From the NCBI GenBank assembly GCA_019745565.1, contig JAIESW010000002.1, positions 185,006 to 249,005 of the forward strand: a stretch of DNA of 64,000 nt. The letters run 5' to 3'. The DNA comes from Burkholderiales bacterium. GTDB lineage: Bacteria > Pseudomonadota > Gammaproteobacteria > Burkholderiales > Ga0077523. Below the pieces are notes generated by a model. That model was given only the letters and a program-made list of their open reading frames with translations, was not told the DNA's origin and made no database searches. Shown one piece after another: positions 21,972 to 31,408 of this stretch. Position numbers and translations under genes: made by a program. Within the stretch, counting starts at the first letter, position 1. The number at the start of each line of letters is the position of its first letter.

Positions 21972-22982
21972 ATGCACCGAATCCGCTCATCCATCCTGCT
22001 CATCGTCGCGCTGGCACTATGTGCGTTCGCGAATGCCGTCTGCGCCCGCGCGCTCGTCCTCGACAGCTTCGCCCTCACCGTGTCCGACCTCGACCGCTCG
22101 GCGGCCTTCTACGAGAAGGCACTCGACTTTCGCAAGGTGTCCGAGCGCACCGTCGCCGATCGCAACTATGACTACGTGACCGGCGTGTTCGGCACGCGTG
22201 TCCGTTCCGCGACGCTGCGCCTCGGCGAAGAAACCATCCAGCTCGAACAGTTCGTGAGCCCGGCCGGACGCCCCATCCCGGTCGACAGCCGCTCGAACGA
22301 TCTGTGGTTCCAGCACTTCGCGGTCGTGGTGGCCGACATGGAGCGCGCGCACGAACGCCTGCGGCAGTTGGGAGTGCAGAGCATCTCGAGTGCACCGCAG
22401 ACCATCCCCGAATCGAACCGCGCCGCCGCCGGCATCAAGGCGTGGAAGTTCCGCGACCCCGACGGCCACCCGCTCGAGCTGCTGTGGTTTCCCTCGGACA
22501 AGGGCAATGCCAAGTGGCAGCGCGCCGGCGACCGCCTGTTCCTCGGCATCGACCACTCCGCGATCACCGTTTCCGACACCGAGCGCAGCACGGTCTTCTA
22601 TCGCGACCTGATCGGGCTCGCAGTGCTGGGCGGCGGCATCAACAGCGGTCCGACGCAGGAGCAGCTCGACAACGCTTTCGGTGCCGTGGTGCGCATCACC
22701 GGTCTGCGGCCCGAGCGCCCGGAAGGACCGGGGCTGGAGTTCCTCCAGTACCTCACGCCGGGCGGCGGTCGCCCGGCGCCGGCGGATGCGCGGCTGAACG
22801 ATCTCGCCGCCACACGTGTCGTAATCGAAGTGGACGACCTGCGGGCGCTGGTGGACAAGCTGCAGCGCCACGGGGTGGCATTCGTTTCACCCGACGTGGT
22901 GACCGTCGAGGCTCACCCCTTCCGGCACTACCTGTCGGTCAAGGATCCCGACGGCCACGCCGTGGTGCTGGTGCAGCGCTAG
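21972..22982 (+). CDS. Exported two-domain VOC (glyoxalase-fold) protein
   Basis: 336-aa protein with an N-terminal signal segment (ILLIVALALCAFANAVCARA) and two vicinal-oxygen-chelate domains: the first from about residue 33 (LDSFALTVSDLDRSAAFYEKAL) to FRDPDGHPLELLWF near 170, the second from GIDHSAITVSDTERSTVFYRDL near 195 to VKDPDGHAVVLVQ at the C-terminus. VOC proteins bind a metal and act as lyases, dioxygenases or resistance proteins; no specific reaction can be assigned. GAGGAGATCACC precedes ATG 21972. Export is unusual for the family and suggests a periplasmic substrate. Confidence 0.85.
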   Translation: MHRIRSSILLIVALALCAFANAVCARALVLDSFALTVSDLDRSAAFYEKALDFRKVSERTVADRNYDYVTGVFGTRVRSATLRLGEETIQLEQFVSPAGRPIPVDSRSNDLWFQHFAVVVADMERAHERLRQLGVQSISSAPQTIPESNRAAAGIKAWKFRDPDGHPLELLWFPSDKGNAKWQRAGDRLFLGIDHSAITVSDTERSTVFYRDLIGLAVLGGGINSGPTQEQLDNAFGAVVRITGLRPERPEGPGLEFLQYLTPGGGRPAPADARLNDLAATRVVIEVDDLRALVDKLQRHGVAFVSPDVVTVEAHPFRHYLSVKDPDGHAVVLVQR

Positions 22983-23148
22983 GGCGGCGTCCGGCGATGT
23001 ATGCTTTGATTCCCCGGCCTGCGGATGCGGCGCCCGGCTCGACGGCACTGCGGATCGGACGGTGCACGCGGCCCGGTGCCCTGAAAGCGCTGCCGGAGGA
23101 GCCGCCCCGATGAGGGCGGCGCGAGAACGAGAAGGAGGAGACGTTGCG

Positions 23149-23556
23149 ATGGATGCAGTAGACGAGAAGTTCGAGATAACCAGGACCGATGACGAGTGGC
23201 GCAGGCTCCTCACGCCCCAGCAGTACCGGGTGCTGCGCCAGCACGGCACCGAGCGCGCCGGCACCAGCGAACTCGACCATGAGAAGCGCGCGGGCACCTT
23301 CGTGTGCGCCGCCTGCGACCTGCCGCTGTACTCCTCCGATGCGAAGTTCAACAGCGGCACCGGCTGGCCGAGCTTCTTCCGGCCGCTTGCCAATGCGGTC
23401 GCGACTTCGACGGATCGCTCCTTGTTCATGACGCGCACCGAAGTGCATTGCCGCCGCTGCGGCGGCCATCTCGGGCACGTGTTCGAGGATGGGCCGGCAC
23501 CCACGGGACTGCGCTATTGCATGAACGGGGTGGCGATGAAGTTCGTGGCGGGGTAG
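23149..23556 (+). CDS. msrB: Peptide-methionine (R)-S-oxide reductase MsrB
   Basis: 135-aa MsrB. Zn-binding Cys pairs are Cys53/Cys56 (CAAC) and Cys101/Cys104 (CRRC). The substrate motif SGTGWPSF is at 69-76, and the catalytic Cys124 lies in RYCMN. It reduces R-methionine sulfoxide in oxidised proteins. No signal peptide, so cytosolic. ATG 23149 follows a strong GAAGGAGGAG. It stands alone, 166 bases after the VOC gene in the same direction. Confidence 0.96.
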   Translation: MDAVDEKFEITRTDDEWRRLLTPQQYRVLRQHGTERAGTSELDHEKRAGTFVCAACDLPLYSSDAKFNSGTGWPSFFRPLANAVATSTDRSLFMTRTEVHCRRCGGHLGHVFEDGPAPTGLRYCMNGVAMKFVAG

Positions 23557-23645
23557 ATCTCCCCAGCCTCCCGCCGGCCTGACTCGGGGGATGTGCTGCG
23601 GAGACGCAGTCGCCCGAAACTCTGGGTCGATACCTCAGCCGATGC

Positions 23646-23689
23646 GCTCCTTCCCCCGGCGCAAGACGGGGGAAGGTTGGGATGGAGGC
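23646..23689. repeat. Dispersed repeat, single hairpin
   Basis: One B-type unit: GCTCCTTCCCCC, loop, GGGGGAAGGTTGGGATGGAGGC, between msrB and the DUF72 gene. Confidence 0.85.
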
Positions 23690-23714
23690 AATGCATCGCT
23701 CCCCATACTCGTAG

Positions 23715-23728
23715 CGGTATCATCCGTG
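23715..23728 (+). promoter_or_regulatory. Putative -10 region shared with rfbB
   Basis: CGGTATCATCCGTG, containing a -10-like TATCAT, lies 24 bases before the DUF72 start. The identical 14-mer occurs at 62291-62304 before rfbB, and GTAGCGG precedes both. No clear -35 box. Confidence 0.35.
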
Positions 23729-23751
23729 TCGATGATGGCCGAGCGTACCGA

Positions 23752-24744
23752 TTGACTGATCAACTCCCGTTGTTCGACAGCGGACTCGACTCGCCCCCCG
23801 ATCCTTCGATCGTGCGCGGTGTCGAGGTGAGCGAGGCCACGCGCGCGCTCGCGGCGCAGCTCGGGCCGAATCTCCATCTCGGCACATCGTCATGGTTCTT
23901 CCCCGGCTGGACCGGCATCGTCTACGCGAATGCCATGGATTCGCGCGTGCTTGCCCGGGAGGGCCTTCGTGCGTATTCGGCCCACCCGTTGTTGCGCGCG
24001 GCCAGCATCGACCGCTCCTACTACAGCCCGCTCGATCGCGAGGTGTACGAGGCCTACGCATCGCAAGTGCCCGACGACTTCCGCTTCACCGTGAAGGCGC
24101 CGGCGGAGTGCACCACCCCGTGGCTGCGCGGATCGAGCGGTGAACCCGCGGGCGAGAATCCGCGTTTTCTCGATCCCGACTACGCATACGAAGCGTTCGT
24201 TCGCCCCGCATACGAGGGTCTTGGCGCAAAGTGCGGTCCGCTGCTGTTCCAGTTTCCGCCGCAGGGTCGCATGGCGCTGCGGAATCCCAAACAGTTTGGC
24301 GAGCGGCTCTATCGATTCCTCACGCGCCTGCCGCGCGTGCCGCTGTACGCGATCGAAGTGCGTGACTCACCGCTGCTCACCGACACCTACGTCGAAGCGT
24401 TGCGCGGTGCCGGCGCGCGCCATTGCCTGAGCGTGCATCCGAAGGCAGGTGCGCTGCACGACCAGACCGACGTGCTCGCCGTGCTCGGCCCCGGGCCGCT
24501 GGTGGCGCGGTGGAATCTCAATCCGGCGCATACCTACGAAGAGGCGAAGGAACGCTACGCGCCCTTCGACCGGCTGCTGCAGGAGGATCCGGCGTCCCGC
24601 TCGGTCCTGGCTGCGGTCGCCGCACGGGCGTTGCAGGCTGGCCAGCCGGTGCACGTGGTGGTCAACAACAAGGCCGAAGGCAGCGCGCCGCTATCGATCT
24701 TCAAGCTCGCGGAGGAAATCCGCGAACGTCTACGCCAGCCTTAG
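23752..24744 (+). CDS. DUF72-family protein
   Basis: 330-aa TIM-barrel protein of the DUF72 (YecE) family: LHLGTSSWFFPGWTGIVY near residue 43, SIDRSYYSP, FRFTVKAP, GPLLFQFPP, YAIEVRDSPL and the C-terminal VVVNNKAEGSAPLSI. Molecular function of the family is unknown; it has a conserved cleft suggesting an enzyme. TTG 23752 is chosen as start, giving the common N-terminus MTDQLPLFD; no ATG or GTG fits. Its last four bases overlap the convergent outer-membrane-protein gene. Confidence 0.88.
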   Translation: MTDQLPLFDSGLDSPPDPSIVRGVEVSEATRALAAQLGPNLHLGTSSWFFPGWTGIVYANAMDSRVLAREGLRAYSAHPLLRAASIDRSYYSPLDREVYEAYASQVPDDFRFTVKAPAECTTPWLRGSSGEPAGENPRFLDPDYAYEAFVRPAYEGLGAKCGPLLFQFPPQGRMALRNPKQFGERLYRFLTRLPRVPLYAIEVRDSPLLTDTYVEALRGAGARHCLSVHPKAGALHDQTDVLAVLGPGPLVARWNLNPAHTYEEAKERYAPFDRLLQEDPASRSVLAAVAARALQAGQPVHVVVNNKAEGSAPLSIFKLAEEIRERLRQP

Positions 24745-25358
24745 AACTTGTAGCCCAGACCCACCGAGTAGATGTTGGCCGTCACGTCTCCGGTGCTCGA
24801 GTTACCGTAGTTGCTGTAGCGCTCGTACTCGGCACGACCGAAGAAGTCGTTCGCAAAGTCGTACTGGAAGCCGATGCCGAAGAATGTCTGCACGTCATTC
24901 GTCTTGTCGTCCGGGGCAGTCGACGACTTGTAGGTGGTGCGAATCGCCGCTCCGCCCAGCTTCATGAACAGGGAGAGTTGTTGCGTCATCGGCAGCCATG
25001 CCACTGCTGCCAGCTGGGCGCCGCGAAGCTTGGCCTCGGCCGTCCCCGAGCCGCCCGGACCGCTGGCAGCGATGCTGATCTTCGCCACGTCGACGTAGCC
25101 GCCCTCGACGCCGAAGTACTTGTTGAACTTGTATCCGATCAGCGCTTTGCCGGCATACCTATCGGCATCGTCGGTGAAGGACGCGCCGGGGCCGAACGCT
25201 GTTTCGGCATTGGAGCGGGCCTGCTCATGGTTGTACTTGGCCATCGAAATGCCGACGCTGCCGTAGGCATAGAACCCGGTCTTGCCGTTGCCGTCCTGGG
25301 CAAGGGCCGAAGCCGCCGTCAGCGCGGTGGCGGCAAACAGGACGATTCTCGCGATCAT
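24741..25358 (-). CDS. Outer-membrane beta-barrel protein (OmpA-like transmembrane fold)
   Basis: 205-aa protein with a signal peptide ending ASALA (about residue 20), followed by alternating amphipathic strands (GFYAYGSVGISMAKY, ALIGYKFNKYFGVEGGYV, FFGIGFQYDFANDFFGRAEYE) and a C-terminal strand ending YSVGLGYKF with terminal Phe, the hallmark of outer-membrane insertion. Size and layout fit an eight-stranded barrel; there is no peptidoglycan-binding OmpA domain. It may be a porin-like or adhesive barrel; no function assigned. It follows nrdJ on the same strand after a 240-base gap that holds an A+T-rich, promoter-like stretch (about 25490-25550), so it is probably transcribed separately. Confidence 0.85.
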   Translation of the reverse strand: MIARIVLFAATALTAASALAQDGNGKTGFYAYGSVGISMAKYNHEQARSNAETAFGPGASFTDDADRYAGKALIGYKFNKYFGVEGGYVDVAKISIAASGPGGSGTAEAKLRGAQLAAVAWLPMTQQLSLFMKLGGAAIRTTYKSSTAPDDKTNDVQTFFGIGFQYDFANDFFGRAEYERYSNYGNSSTGDVTANIYSVGLGYKF

Positions 25359-25598
25359 GGTGCATCACTCCCTTCGGGATTGGCGGTTGAGCGGGTCGCT
25401 TCAGGACCCGACACGTTGCCCGGCTGCCAGAAGCACGAAGCACGCCTCGCGTCCCGCAGCGAGCGCCGCGGCTAGGTCCATGAACTAGAAGGACTATCAG
25501 CGTAGTTATAACGGAAGGGTCAAGTCAAATCTTTAGACCCTGCCATAACGCGTTGAAAATGCGCGCGGAGCGGCCGGGATCGCGCAGGACTCTGCCCC

Positions 25599-28463
25599 CT
25601 ACCCGCAACTCCCCACCGCCCCGCAGGCGGTGCAGAAATCGCAGCCGTCCTTGCGGATCACGGTGACGTTGCCGCACTCGTTGCACAGCGAGCCCGGTTG
25701 CACCGCAGGCTGACCGCCTTCGCGCGGTGCCTCCAGAATGCCCATCTCGCGCGTCGGATAGCCTTCCTCGTCCAGCACGCCGAGCATCGCGTAGCGATGG
25801 ATCACCAGGCGAGCGAGATACGCCACGGTCGACGGGAAATTCTGCTGCCGGCGTTGCCCCGGCACGAATGCCATGAAATCGCCGAGCGGCTCGGAGTAGT
25901 TGGTGAGTTTGCGCAGCTTCATCCCAATCCACGCCGGATCGAGCACGCGCATGTCGAGCGACAGGATGCGCGCCAGGCCGTCGAGCGCGCGCGGGTAGTG
26001 GCCGGAGAGCCAAAGCGAATAGGGTCGCGTCACGCCGTCGGGCAGCGTGATCTCTTTCATGCCCAGCACGAAGTCCTCGCCGGACGCCGCGTTCTGGATG
26101 TCCACGGTCCACGACAGCGTGCCGTCGGTACCGGTGCGCGGTTCGTCGCGCGAGAACATCGCGTCGAGCACGGGTGAAGGGCCGGTCTCGTCGAACGCGC
26201 CGAGGCGTTCGCAGCGATAGCGGATCAGCTGCGCGACGCCGGCGACCAAGCTCGGCACCTTCTTGAGCTCGCCGTGCGGCGGGAAGGGCATGTCGAAACT
26301 CTGGTCGCCCGGCGTGCGCGCGAGTTCGTCGAGCTTCAGCTTCAGCCATGCGCGATCGTTCGCGCGCATGTCCATGGACAGCGTCTTCGCCACAGCACCA
26401 AGGCCGCGCGGTTGCTCGGCGCCGTTGACCCAAGCCTCGAACGGAAACGCGCGATCGTTCGCCTGCGTGTGGCCCACGAACAGCGCGAACTCGCCGTGCG
26501 GATGCGTGATCATGTACGTCCAGGCGTCGTTGCCGTCGGGCAGCGCGGGGCGCCCGGGCCATTGCAGCGATGCGAGCACCGGTGCGGGCAGCGACTTGAT
26601 GGTGAGTCGCCGGTTCGCTTCGCCCAATGCGACGTCCTGCGGGTTCGCCTTGTCGCTTGCGGTCGGCTCGACGCTCAGCACCGCGCCCAGCACCTTGTTG
26701 GGGCGATACGTCGCCAGCCCCTTGAGGCCGGACTTCCACGCGGCGATGTAGAGATCCTCGAAGTCGCGATACGGATAGTTCTCCGGCACGTTCACCGTCT
26801 TGGAGATGCTGGTGTCGATACACGGTGCGACCGCAGCGACCATGTCCTTGTGCGCCTGTGCGGAGATCTCCAGTGCGGTGACGAAGTACTCGGGAAGCTG
26901 GTCGACCTTGCCGCCGATGTGACGGTACAGGCGCCACGCGTAATCCTCGACCGGATACTCCTTCCACGTGCCCTCAGCGGTGCGCTTGCGCCGCGTGTAG
27001 GTCCACGAGAACGGCGGCTCGATGCCGTTCGAAGCGTTGTCGGCGAAGGCGAGGCTGATGGTGCCGGTGGGCGCGATCGACAACAGATGCGAGTTGCGGA
27101 TGCCGTGCGCGCGTATCTTCTGCTTGATGTCCGCCGGCAGTCGCGAGGCGAAGTTTCCACCGGCGAGATAGAGGTCCGCGTTGAAGAGAGGAAACGCACC
27201 GCGCTCCTTCGCCAGGTCGATCGAGGCGAGATAGGCGCGATCGCGCATGCTTTCGGCGATGCGCGTAGCCATCGCGCGAGCTTCGACGCTGTCGTAACGC
27301 AAACGCAGCATGATCAGCGCATCGCCGAGGCCGGTGAATCCGAGGCCGATGCGGCGCTTCGCATTCGCTTCGTCGCGCTGCTGCGGCAGCGGCCACTGCG
27401 TGAGATCGAGCACGTTGTCGAGCATGCGTACCGAAGTCTCGACGACCTTGCCGAATGCGGAAAAGTCGAAGGCTGCTCTTTCGGTGAACGGTTGCGATAC
27501 GAAGTGCGTGAGGTTGATCGAGCCGAGATCGCAGCAGCCGTAGGGTGGCAAAGGCTGCTCACCGCAGGGGTTGGTACTCTCGATCGTCTCGCAGTAGTAG
27601 AGGTTGTTGTCCTTGTTCATCCGATCGAGGAACAGGATCCCGGGCTCCGCGTGATCGTAGGTCGACCGCATGATCTGCTCCCACAGATCGCGCGCGCGCA
27701 CCTTGCGATACACCCATGAACCATCGTCGCGCTTGTACGCGCCGGCCGCACGGATGTCCGCGGCGGGTTCGGCTTTGTGCACGAGTTCCACGTCGCCGTC
27801 GCTTTCCACCGCGCGCATGAACTCGTCGGTCACGCCGACCGAGACATTGAAGTTGGCGAGGTCGCCGTGGTCCTTCGCGTGAATGAAGGTCTCGATGTCG
27901 GGATGGTCGCAGCGGAGTACGCCCATTTGCGCGCCGCGGCGGGAGCCGGCGGATTCCACTGTTTCGCACGAGCGGTCGAACACGCGCATGTACGACACCG
28001 GTCCGCTCGCGCGCGACTGGGTGCCGTGGACCATCGCGCCCTGTGGGCGGATGGAAGAGAAGTCGTATCCGACACCGCCGCCGCGGCGCATGGTCTCGGC
28101 CGCTTCCGCGAGCGCGGTGTAGATGCCCGGGCGGCCGTCGACCACTTCGGTGATCGAATCGCCCACCGGCTGGACGAAGCAGTTGATCAGCGTGGCGGAG
28201 AGGGTGGTGCCGGCGGCGGAATTGATGCGGCCGGCGGGGATGAACCCCTGCACCTGGGCTTCGAGGAAGCGCTGTTCCCAGTGGGCGCGGCGTTCTTCGG
28301 TTTCGGCCTGGGCCAGAGCGCGGGCGATGCGCTGCCGGACCTCATGGACCGTGCGTTCGCCGCCCTTGGCGTATTTCTCCAGGAGGACCTCGCCGGAGAT
28401 CTCCTGGGCGGGGAGAGTAGCCGCGGCCTGGACGTCGGCGGTCGGCGTGGCGGAGTCTTTCAT
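25599..28463 (-). CDS. nrdJ: Adenosylcobalamin-dependent (class II) ribonucleotide reductase
   Basis: 954-aa enzyme that makes deoxyribonucleotides with B12 as radical source, independent of oxygen. Visible blocks: [20 protein letters not shown] and LINCFVQP near residue 75-95, [15 protein letters not shown] near 126, [40 protein letters not shown] near 300, and [20 protein letters not shown] in the barrel core. The C-terminal tail [23 protein letters not shown] is the redox/zinc-like tail used to regenerate the active site. Length suits the long betaproteobacterial form with the added DUF-like C-terminal region ([22 protein letters not shown]). I saw no cobalamin riboswitch in the 120 bases upstream. 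Alone in its transcript. Confidence 0.95.
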   Translation of the reverse strand: MKDSATPTADVQAAATLPAQEISGEVLLEKYAKGGERTVHEVRQRIARALAQAETEERRAHWEQRFLEAQVQGFIPAGRINSAAGTTLSATLINCFVQPVGDSITEVVDGRPGIYTALAEAAETMRRGGGVGYDFSSIRPQGAMVHGTQSRASGPVSYMRVFDRSCETVESAGSRRGAQMGVLRCDHPDIETFIHAKDHGDLANFNVSVGVTDEFMRAVESDGDVELVHKAEPAADIRAAGAYKRDDGSWVYRKVRARDLWEQIMRSTYDHAEPGILFLDRMNKDNNLYYCETIESTNPCGEQPLPPYGCCDLGSINLTHFVSQPFTERAAFDFSAFGKVVETSVRMLDNVLDLTQWPLPQQRDEANAKRRIGLGFTGLGDALIMLRLRYDSVEARAMATRIAESMRDRAYLASIDLAKERGAFPLFNADLYLAGGNFASRLPADIKQKIRAHGIRNSHLLSIAPTGTISLAFADNASNGIEPPFSWTYTRRKRTAEGTWKEYPVEDYAWRLYRHIGGKVDQLPEYFVTALEISAQAHKDMVAAVAPCIDTSISKTVNVPENYPYRDFEDLYIAAWKSGLKGLATYRPNKVLGAVLSVEPTASDKANPQDVALGEANRRLTIKSLPAPVLASLQWPGRPALPDGNDAWTYMITHPHGEFALFVGHTQANDRAFPFEAWVNGAEQPRGLGAVAKTLSMDMRANDRAWLKLKLDELARTPGDQSFDMPFPPHGELKKVPSLVAGVAQLIRYRCERLGAFDETGPSPVLDAMFSRDEPRTGTDGTLSWTVDIQNAASGEDFVLGMKEITLPDGVTRPYSLWLSGHYPRALDGLARILSLDMRVLDPAWIGMKLRKLTNYSEPLGDFMAFVPGQRRQQNFPSTVAYLARLVIHRYAMLGVLDEEGYPTREMGILEAPREGGQPAVQPGSLCNECGNVTVIRKDGCDFCTACGAVGSCG

Positions 28464-28577
28464 GACCGGCCTTTTGCGTATCGGGTTTGACAGGATACGC
28501 CTTCAAATCAGTGGGATCGAGGGGTTGTTGCAGGTTGCTCCAGCCTGCCCGCGCGCCTTGTTGCGGGGGTATCCGTG

Positions 28578-28646
28578 ACCTGTAAACCATGTCTCCGAAC
28601 ACCTGTTACCTATGTCTCCGAAGACCTGTTACCTATGTCTCCGGTA
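28578..28646. repeat. Three 23-bp direct repeats upstream of nrdJ
   Basis: Units at 28578-28600, 28601-28623 and 28624-28646, core ACCTGTTACCTATGTCTCCG; units two and three differ only in the last three bases, unit one has AAACCA in the middle. They start about 115 bases upstream of the nrdJ start. They could be a binding-site array or a leftover of a mobile-element end; no transposase is nearby. Confidence 0.85.
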
Positions 28647-28654
28647 CAGCGAGA

Positions 28655-28779
28655 GGCACTCCTTCCCCCGCCAGGGGCGGGGGAAGCTTGGGATGGGGGC
28701 AGGCGGCGTGCGCAATGGAGGCGAAGGCTGCCCCCACCCTAACCCTCCCCCACGCGGGGCGTGGGGGAGGGGACGTACT
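28655..28779. repeat. Dispersed hairpin repeats upstream of the small ORF
   Basis: A B-type unit (GGCACTCCTTCCCCC ... GGGGGAAGCTTGGGATGGGGG) at 28655-28700 and an A-type unit (CCCACCCTAACCCTCCCCC ... GTGGGGGAGGGGACGTACTG) at 28730-28779. Confidence 0.9.
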
Positions 28780-28841
28780 GCGCCCGCGCGCGCGTGGGAC
28801 CAGTCCCCGTTTCACACGCAATTAATCTTTGGTGGGTAATG

Positions 28842-28868
28842 TTGAAAACCTCACGTTTTGTGTATATT
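28842..28868 (+). promoter_or_regulatory. Putative sigma-70 promoter
   Basis: TTGAAA at 28842-28847 and TATATT at 28863-28868 (15-base spacer) lie in a markedly A+T-rich patch 44 bases upstream of the small ORF start. The spacing is short, so confidence is limited. Confidence 0.4.
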
Positions 28869-28911
28869 TCAAATCAAGCAGGCGACCCGAGCTGCAACAG
28901 GAGAAGAGACC

Positions 28912-29073
28912 ATGAGCGTGCCACCAATGGAAACCCTTGGCAGCCCAGACGGGCGCGACGCGGACGAGTATCAGTGGGCAGAATTCAATCTGCCCATGGA
29001 CTTGGTGATGGCCCAGCCATCCGAATCCGAGGCGGCGTGCATGAGTGCTCCCGGCCCTGCCGAGGCCGACTGA
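28912..29073 (+). CDS. 53-aa protein of unknown function
   Basis: Open frame MSVPPMETLGSPDG... with GGAGAAGAG five bases before ATG and a promoter-like stretch further upstream. It is acidic, lacks a signal peptide or membrane helix, has a single Cys near the end (AACMSAPG) and Trp/Met-rich centre (YQWAEFNLPMDLVM). It is followed 43 bases later by a glycosyltransferase-like gene in the same direction. I do not recognise it. It could be a small regulatory protein, a peptide precursor or a leader. Confidence 0.5.
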   Translation: MSVPPMETLGSPDGRDADEYQWAEFNLPMDLVMAQPSESEAACMSAPGPAEAD

Positions 29074-29116
29074 CCGCCGATAACCGCTGTAAGCGGCGGC
29101 GTTGTTGCGCCGCCGC

Positions 29117-30196
29117 ATGAAAATCGCGCCCCACCTCGTCGCCGACGTTTCCGGCCACGGGTTCGGGCACGTGGCGATGACTGCGCCGGTTCTCAACGAA
29201 CTGGTCCGCCGCCGCCCGGATCTGCGCATCACCGTCCGCTCTTCCGCTCCCGAACGGCTGCTGCGCGAACATCTTCACGGGCCCTTCGACCACCTGCCGG
29301 TCGCACACGACTTCGGCATGGCGATGGTCCACGCCCTCGAGATCGACGTCCCCGCCAGTTTCGAGCGCTATCGAGCGTTGCACAGTCGGTGGTCCGCCGC
29401 GGTAGATGCTGCCGCCGGCGCACTGCGCGAACTGGAGCCCACCCTGCTGCTCGCGAACGTGCCCTACCTTTCACTCGCCGCCGCGCAAGAGGCCGGCGTG
29501 CCGGCGGTGGCGCTGTGTTGCCTCAACTGGGCCGACATCTTCGAGCACTACTGCGGCGATCTCCCGGGTACGCCGGCCATCGCCGGACAGATGCGATCGG
29601 CATACGCATCGGCCCGAGTGTTTCTGGCACCCGATCCGTCCATGCCGATGCCGGGGCTCCACAACGTGCGCCGCATCGGGCCGATCGGCCGGCATGGCAA
29701 CGACCGTCGCTCCGAACTGTGCCGCCGCCTCGGCCTCGACCCGGCTACGCGACTCGTGCTGCTTTCGCTCGGCGGCGTGCCCTTCACCATCGACATCGCG
29801 CGCTGGCCGCGCCTCGACGGCGCGCACATGCTGGCCGCGATGACCCTCGAAGGGGCGCACCCCGACGTGACCGATGCCCGGACGCTGCAGTGCTCTCACA
29901 TCGACCTGCTCGCGAGTTGCGACGCGGTCGTCACCAAGCCCGGCTACGGCACGGTGACGGAGGCGGCGGTCAACGGCACGCCCATGCTCTACGTCACGCG
30001 CGACGGCTGGCCCGAGGAGCCCCATCTCGTCGAGTGGCTGAGCCGAACGGGGCGTTGCGTGTCCCTGTCGCGGACCGCGCTCGTCGAAGGGACCATCGCC
30101 GAACCGCTCGCAGCACTCCTCGATCGGCCGCGCGCGGCACCGATCGACCCCGACGGCATTGCCGACGCAGCGCGCGTGCTGCTCGAGCTACTCTGA
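29117..30196 (+). CDS. MurG/UGT-like glycosyltransferase
   Basis: 359-aa GT-B-fold protein. The N-terminal VSGHGFGHVAMTAPVL (about 11-26) is the glycine/histidine loop seen in UDP-sugar transferases of the MurG/UGT group and in the N-terminal part of L-arabinokinase-like proteins. The C-terminal half has LLSLGGVPF, LLASCDAVVTKPGYGTVTE and EEPHLVEWL, the nucleotide-sugar binding region. Acceptor unknown. ATG 29117 gives MKIAPHLVADVSG; a TTG 15 bases earlier is possible. Ends convergently with the PEP-CTERM gene, overlapping by nine bases. Confidence 0.75.
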   Translation: MKIAPHLVADVSGHGFGHVAMTAPVLNELVRRRPDLRITVRSSAPERLLREHLHGPFDHLPVAHDFGMAMVHALEIDVPASFERYRALHSRWSAAVDAAAGALRELEPTLLLANVPYLSLAAAQEAGVPAVALCCLNWADIFEHYCGDLPGTPAIAGQMRSAYASARVFLAPDPSMPMPGLHNVRRIGPIGRHGNDRRSELCRRLGLDPATRLVLLSLGGVPFTIDIARWPRLDGAHMLAAMTLEGAHPDVTDARTLQCSHIDLLASCDAVVTKPGYGTVTEAAVNGTPMLYVTRDGWPEEPHLVEWLSRTGRCVSLSRTALVEGTIAEPLAALLDRPRAAPIDPDGIADAARVLLELL

Positions 30197-30877
30197 AGCG
30201 CGCGGCTTGCGGCGAGCCACGGCGCCCATCGCGAGCAGGCCGCACACAAGTAACGCCCAGGACGAAGGCTCAGGCACCAGGTTCGCCTGATACCGGAAGT
30301 TGTCGAGGATCCACGGCGACTGGCTCACCAGCTCGCCGTTGCCGCCGGGCATCGGGGTCAGCGTGGTCGAGATCTCCAGGCGCGTGAGGCCGTCCCAGTT
30401 GAACGCCACGAAGTGCGGTGCCAGCGGATCCGTCGGCGACACCGGCCCGAACATCGTCGTGTCGAACGTCACGCTCTGCACGCCGAGAGATCCGTATCCA
30501 CGCACCGTGATCGGCCCGCCGTTGAACGTGGCGAAGTCTGCCCCGATGAACTTGAACGACGACGCCGACGGATTTGCCCACTCGATCGTCGCCGTCGCGG
30601 GGTCGACCACGTTGACCCAGTGCGCCACCTTGTTGAAGAGCGCCGCGCTGCCCGGTGCCGGCTGCACGCCGAAGCAGTAGCCGGTGCCCTGACCACCGGC
30701 ATCGCAGCTGGAAGTCGCGACGGAGCCCCAAGCGAAATCCGGATACGGATTGGGGGAAGCCGCGCTCCCGAGCAGTTCACCGGCATCGGAGAGGGCCGGG
30801 TCGTCGAAGGTGAGGGTGCTGAAGGCGGCGGCGGGTGTCGCGACGGCCAGGGCCGCGAGAAGAAGGAAAGGTCTCAT
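30188..30877 (-). CDS. PEP-CTERM sorting-domain protein
   Basis: 229-aa exported protein. Signal peptide of about 19 residues ending ATPAAA; a beta-rich mature domain; and a C-terminal PEP-CTERM signal: VPEPSSWALLVCGLLAMGA (helix) followed by the basic RRKPR. Such proteins are cleaved and probably released or anchored by exosortase; exosortase B is encoded at 40057. ATG 30877 is chosen because it overlaps the preceding pilin gene stop as TGATG, with AGGATG about nine bases before it. Last gene of a three-gene minus-strand operon. Confidence 0.9.
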   Translation of the reverse strand: MRPFLLLAALAVATPAAAFSTLTFDDPALSDAGELLGSAASPNPYPDFAWGSVATSSCDAGGQGTGYCFGVQPAPGSAALFNKVAHWVNVVDPATATIEWANPSASSFKFIGADFATFNGGPITVRGYGSLGVQSVTFDTTMFGPVSPTDPLAPHFVAFNWDGLTRLEISTTLTPMPGGNGELVSQSPWILDNFRYQANLVPEPSSWALLVCGLLAMGAVARRKPRASE

Positions 30878-31374
30878 CACTGACATCCTGTCGTGGACAC
30901 AAACGAAATCACCGGCTCGCCGCCCAGCGCGGCCGGCGGCGTGTAGACGAACGAGCACGTCACCGGATTGGCGCCGCCCGGCACACGGATGCTCACCGAG
31001 CCCGCGGGCACCGGTCCGCTGGGACCGACCACGATGCTGAAATCATTGGCACTCAACTGGGCGGCCGCCACGATGCCCGTGGCGTTGGCCGTCGGATACC
31101 GGTTGAGCATCGTGACGTTGACGCCCGTCATGTTCGCCGGGCTGTTGGCGTTGGTCGGGTCGGGGTACTGCACGACGTGCTTGGCATTGGCCAAAGCCGC
31201 CGCGGCCGCGACCGCGCCCCTCGCGCCCTCGAGCTTGGCGATGCGTGCCTCGGTCGTGAGATCGATGAAACGCGGCAGCGCCACGGCTGCCAGGATGGCG
31301 AGCACGACGATCACCACCACCAGCTCGATCAGCGTGAAGCCGCGAGCAGGTGGTCTTAGAGCCTTGATATACAT
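30877..31374 (-). CDS. Type IV pilin-like (prepilin) protein
   Basis: 165-aa protein. The prepilin signature is complete: short basic leader, cleavage/methylation site RG|FTLIELVVVIVVLAILAAV with Glu at +5, then a hydrophobic helix. The globular part contains a Cys pair (near CSFVY and terminal TGC) that could make the D-loop disulfide. It would be processed by a prepilin peptidase encoded elsewhere. Lying between two PEP-CTERM genes in one transcript is unusual and suggests a pseudopilin or minor fibre linked to the extracellular matrix rather than a motility pilus. Confidence 0.9.
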   Translation of the reverse strand: MYIKALRPPARGFTLIELVVVIVVLAILAAVALPRFIDLTTEARIAKLEGARGAVAAAAALANAKHVVQYPDPTNANSPANMTGVNVTMLNRYPTANATGIVAAAQLSANDFSIVVGPSGPVPAGSVSIRVPGGANPVTCSFVYTPPAALGGEPVISFVSTTGCQ

Positions 31375-31408
31375 GGCGACAGTCTAGCACTGTCGCCACC
31401 CCACGACA

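Noticed and set aside
28464..28577. Cobalamin riboswitch upstream of nrdJ
   Set aside because: No B12-box-like segment or suitable fold in the short leader; only direct repeats are seen further upstream.
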